A stretch of DNA of 64,000 nucleotides, from NCBI RefSeq assembly GCF_020889785.1, contig NZ_JACMYK010000018.1, positions 20,100-84,099 of the forward strand, read 5' to 3'. Positions 63,382-64,000 of the stretch are shown here, piece after piece. Both the position numbers and the translations under genes were made by a program. Source of the DNA: Bradyrhizobium acaciae. GTDB taxonomy: Bacteria > Pseudomonadota > Alphaproteobacteria > Rhizobiales > Xanthobacteraceae. Every line of letters begins with the position of its first letter. Positions within the stretch are counted from its first letter, which is position 1. The notes beneath the pieces were generated by a model, which saw nothing but the letters and a program-made list of their open reading frames with translations, had not been told where the DNA came from and did no database searches.

Positions 63382-63751
63382 GGTGTCTTCCGCGGCCGCG
63401 ATGCTGCCGGGCGCATAGCTTCCCTCGCATCCTCTCCAAAAAGACCTTGAGATTGACACCGCCTGCGCGATTTGCGGGCTGCATCGGTCTGTCTTGCAGT
63501 TACGCTCAAGGCGGCGGCCCGGCGACCACGAATCTCGAAATCAAGCGAGCGCGTTCGGGGGCGTGGTGTGCGCGGCGATCGCTGCCGCCCAGTGCCTACG
63601 CCGAGGTCGGTGCGGGTGAATTCCGGAGTCGGACCACCGGGCGCTCCGCCAGGGCAGGTTCCTGTCCTTTCACGGGGCTGTGAAACCCTCATTTGGCCGA
63701 CTACGTATTTCGTCGTGGTATCTATTTCATGAGCACGCTTAGGGATCGCGC
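63382..63751. other. intergenic region after pqqA
   Basis: About 370 bases with no gene I can support and no sign of the start of pqqB. Short frames here are Arg-rich antiphase translations. It should hold the promoter of the small gene at 63752. Confidence 0.45.
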
Positions 63752-63988
63752 ATGAACCCGATTGATCTGATCGTCACTGTATGTGCCGTGCTGTCGCCCG
63801 CCACCTGCGAGGAGCAGCATCTGGTGTTCAACTGGAATGGTTCGCTGCAGCAATGCGCCGTGGCCGCGCCGCCTTACATCGCGCAATGGGTCGGCGAACA
63901 TCCGAAATGGACCGCGGTCCGTTGGCGTTGCGAATATCCGCACACCAATGATCGCGCCGGCACCGACGGCAAACCGTCCGCGGGCTAG
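63752..63988 (+). CDS. small conserved-looking protein with N-terminal hydrophobic segment
   Basis: A 78-residue protein. It starts MNPIDLIVTVCAVLSPATCEE, with a short hydrophobic segment and a Cys pair, and continues with QCAVAAPPYIAQWVGEHPKW and WRCEYP. CTTAGGGA lies before the ATG. I recall similar proteins as common hypothetical genes in Bradyrhizobium. The four cysteines and mild export signal suggest a periplasmic disulfide-bonded protein. The function is unknown. Confidence 0.7.
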   Translation: MNPIDLIVTVCAVLSPATCEEQHLVFNWNGSLQQCAVAAPPYIAQWVGEHPKWTAVRWRCEYPHTNDRAGTDGKPSAG

Positions 63989-64000
63989 AGCGTGATGAGA

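Overview
The window looks like a chromosome segment from a high-GC alphaproteobacterium, most likely Bradyrhizobium or a close relative in the Nitrobacteraceae. The reasons are a lanthanide-type alcohol dehydrogenase set (xoxF, xoxG, xoxJ) with pqqA and a lanmodulin homologue, a fused two-subunit NAD-linked formate dehydrogenase, TRAP and Liv-type transporters, and palindromic dispersed repeats of a kind I recall from that group. All family names come from reading the translations; no database search was run.

Layout. (1) 1-4.2 kb: surface-polysaccharide genes on the minus strand (membrane glycosyltransferase, GT2 glycosyltransferase, CDP-glucose 4,6-dehydratase). (2) 4.7-14.4 kb: formate dehydrogenase block with mobA and fdhD diverging from moeA, fdh beta and fdh alpha, then two small membrane protein genes and a ModA-like protein. 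(3) 14.4-22.7 kb: ExoD protein, a Liv-type binding protein, a GST-like protein, about 1 kb of repeats, a TRAP transporter (dctPQM) and an LTXXQ periplasmic protein. (4) 22.78 kb: tRNA-Lys(CTT) with its terminator. A decayed copy of the tRNA 3' half, its terminator and its flank lies at 45.64 kb.

(5) Between those two tRNA copies lies accessory DNA. It holds a four-gene archaic chaperone-usher pilus operon, a 3' fragment of a CAT-anticodon tRNA, a MarR regulator with a strong palindromic operator, and a presumed aromatic-compound operon. That operon comprises a flavin reductase, an HpaB-type monooxygenase, a cupin, a complete Liv ABC importer, a DUF2848 protein and an amidase, followed by an AraC regulator, an SphA-like porin, an alpha/beta hydrolase, a SnoaL-like protein and a monomeric NADP-isocitrate dehydrogenase. 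(6) 46.5-57 kb: truncated IclR gene, a beta-oxidation-like set (thiolase, SDR, enoyl-CoA hydratase, acyl-CoA dehydrogenase), a GntR regulator, a very large molybdopterin/FNR/ferredoxin fusion enzyme and an AtoE-type short-chain fatty acid transporter. (7) 57.2-58.9 kb: SsuA-like binding protein and a rearranged flagellin relic.

(8) 58.9-64 kb: the lanthanide block. xoxF-xoxG-xoxJ run on the minus strand. Next come a small secreted protein, a four-EF-hand lanmodulin homologue whose EF-hand loops and spacing match LanM, and a pqqA gene of 26 codons with no other pqq gene in the window. The likely logic is a periplasmic PQQ/lanthanide alcohol dehydrogenase (XoxF) feeding cytochrome XoxG with XoxJ assisting, LanM handling the metal, and the cytoplasmic formate dehydrogenase in block 2 oxidising formate to CO2 with NADH production. 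This block, together with the fusion enzyme at 51.9 kb and the tRNA-bounded accessory region, is the part most worth following up.
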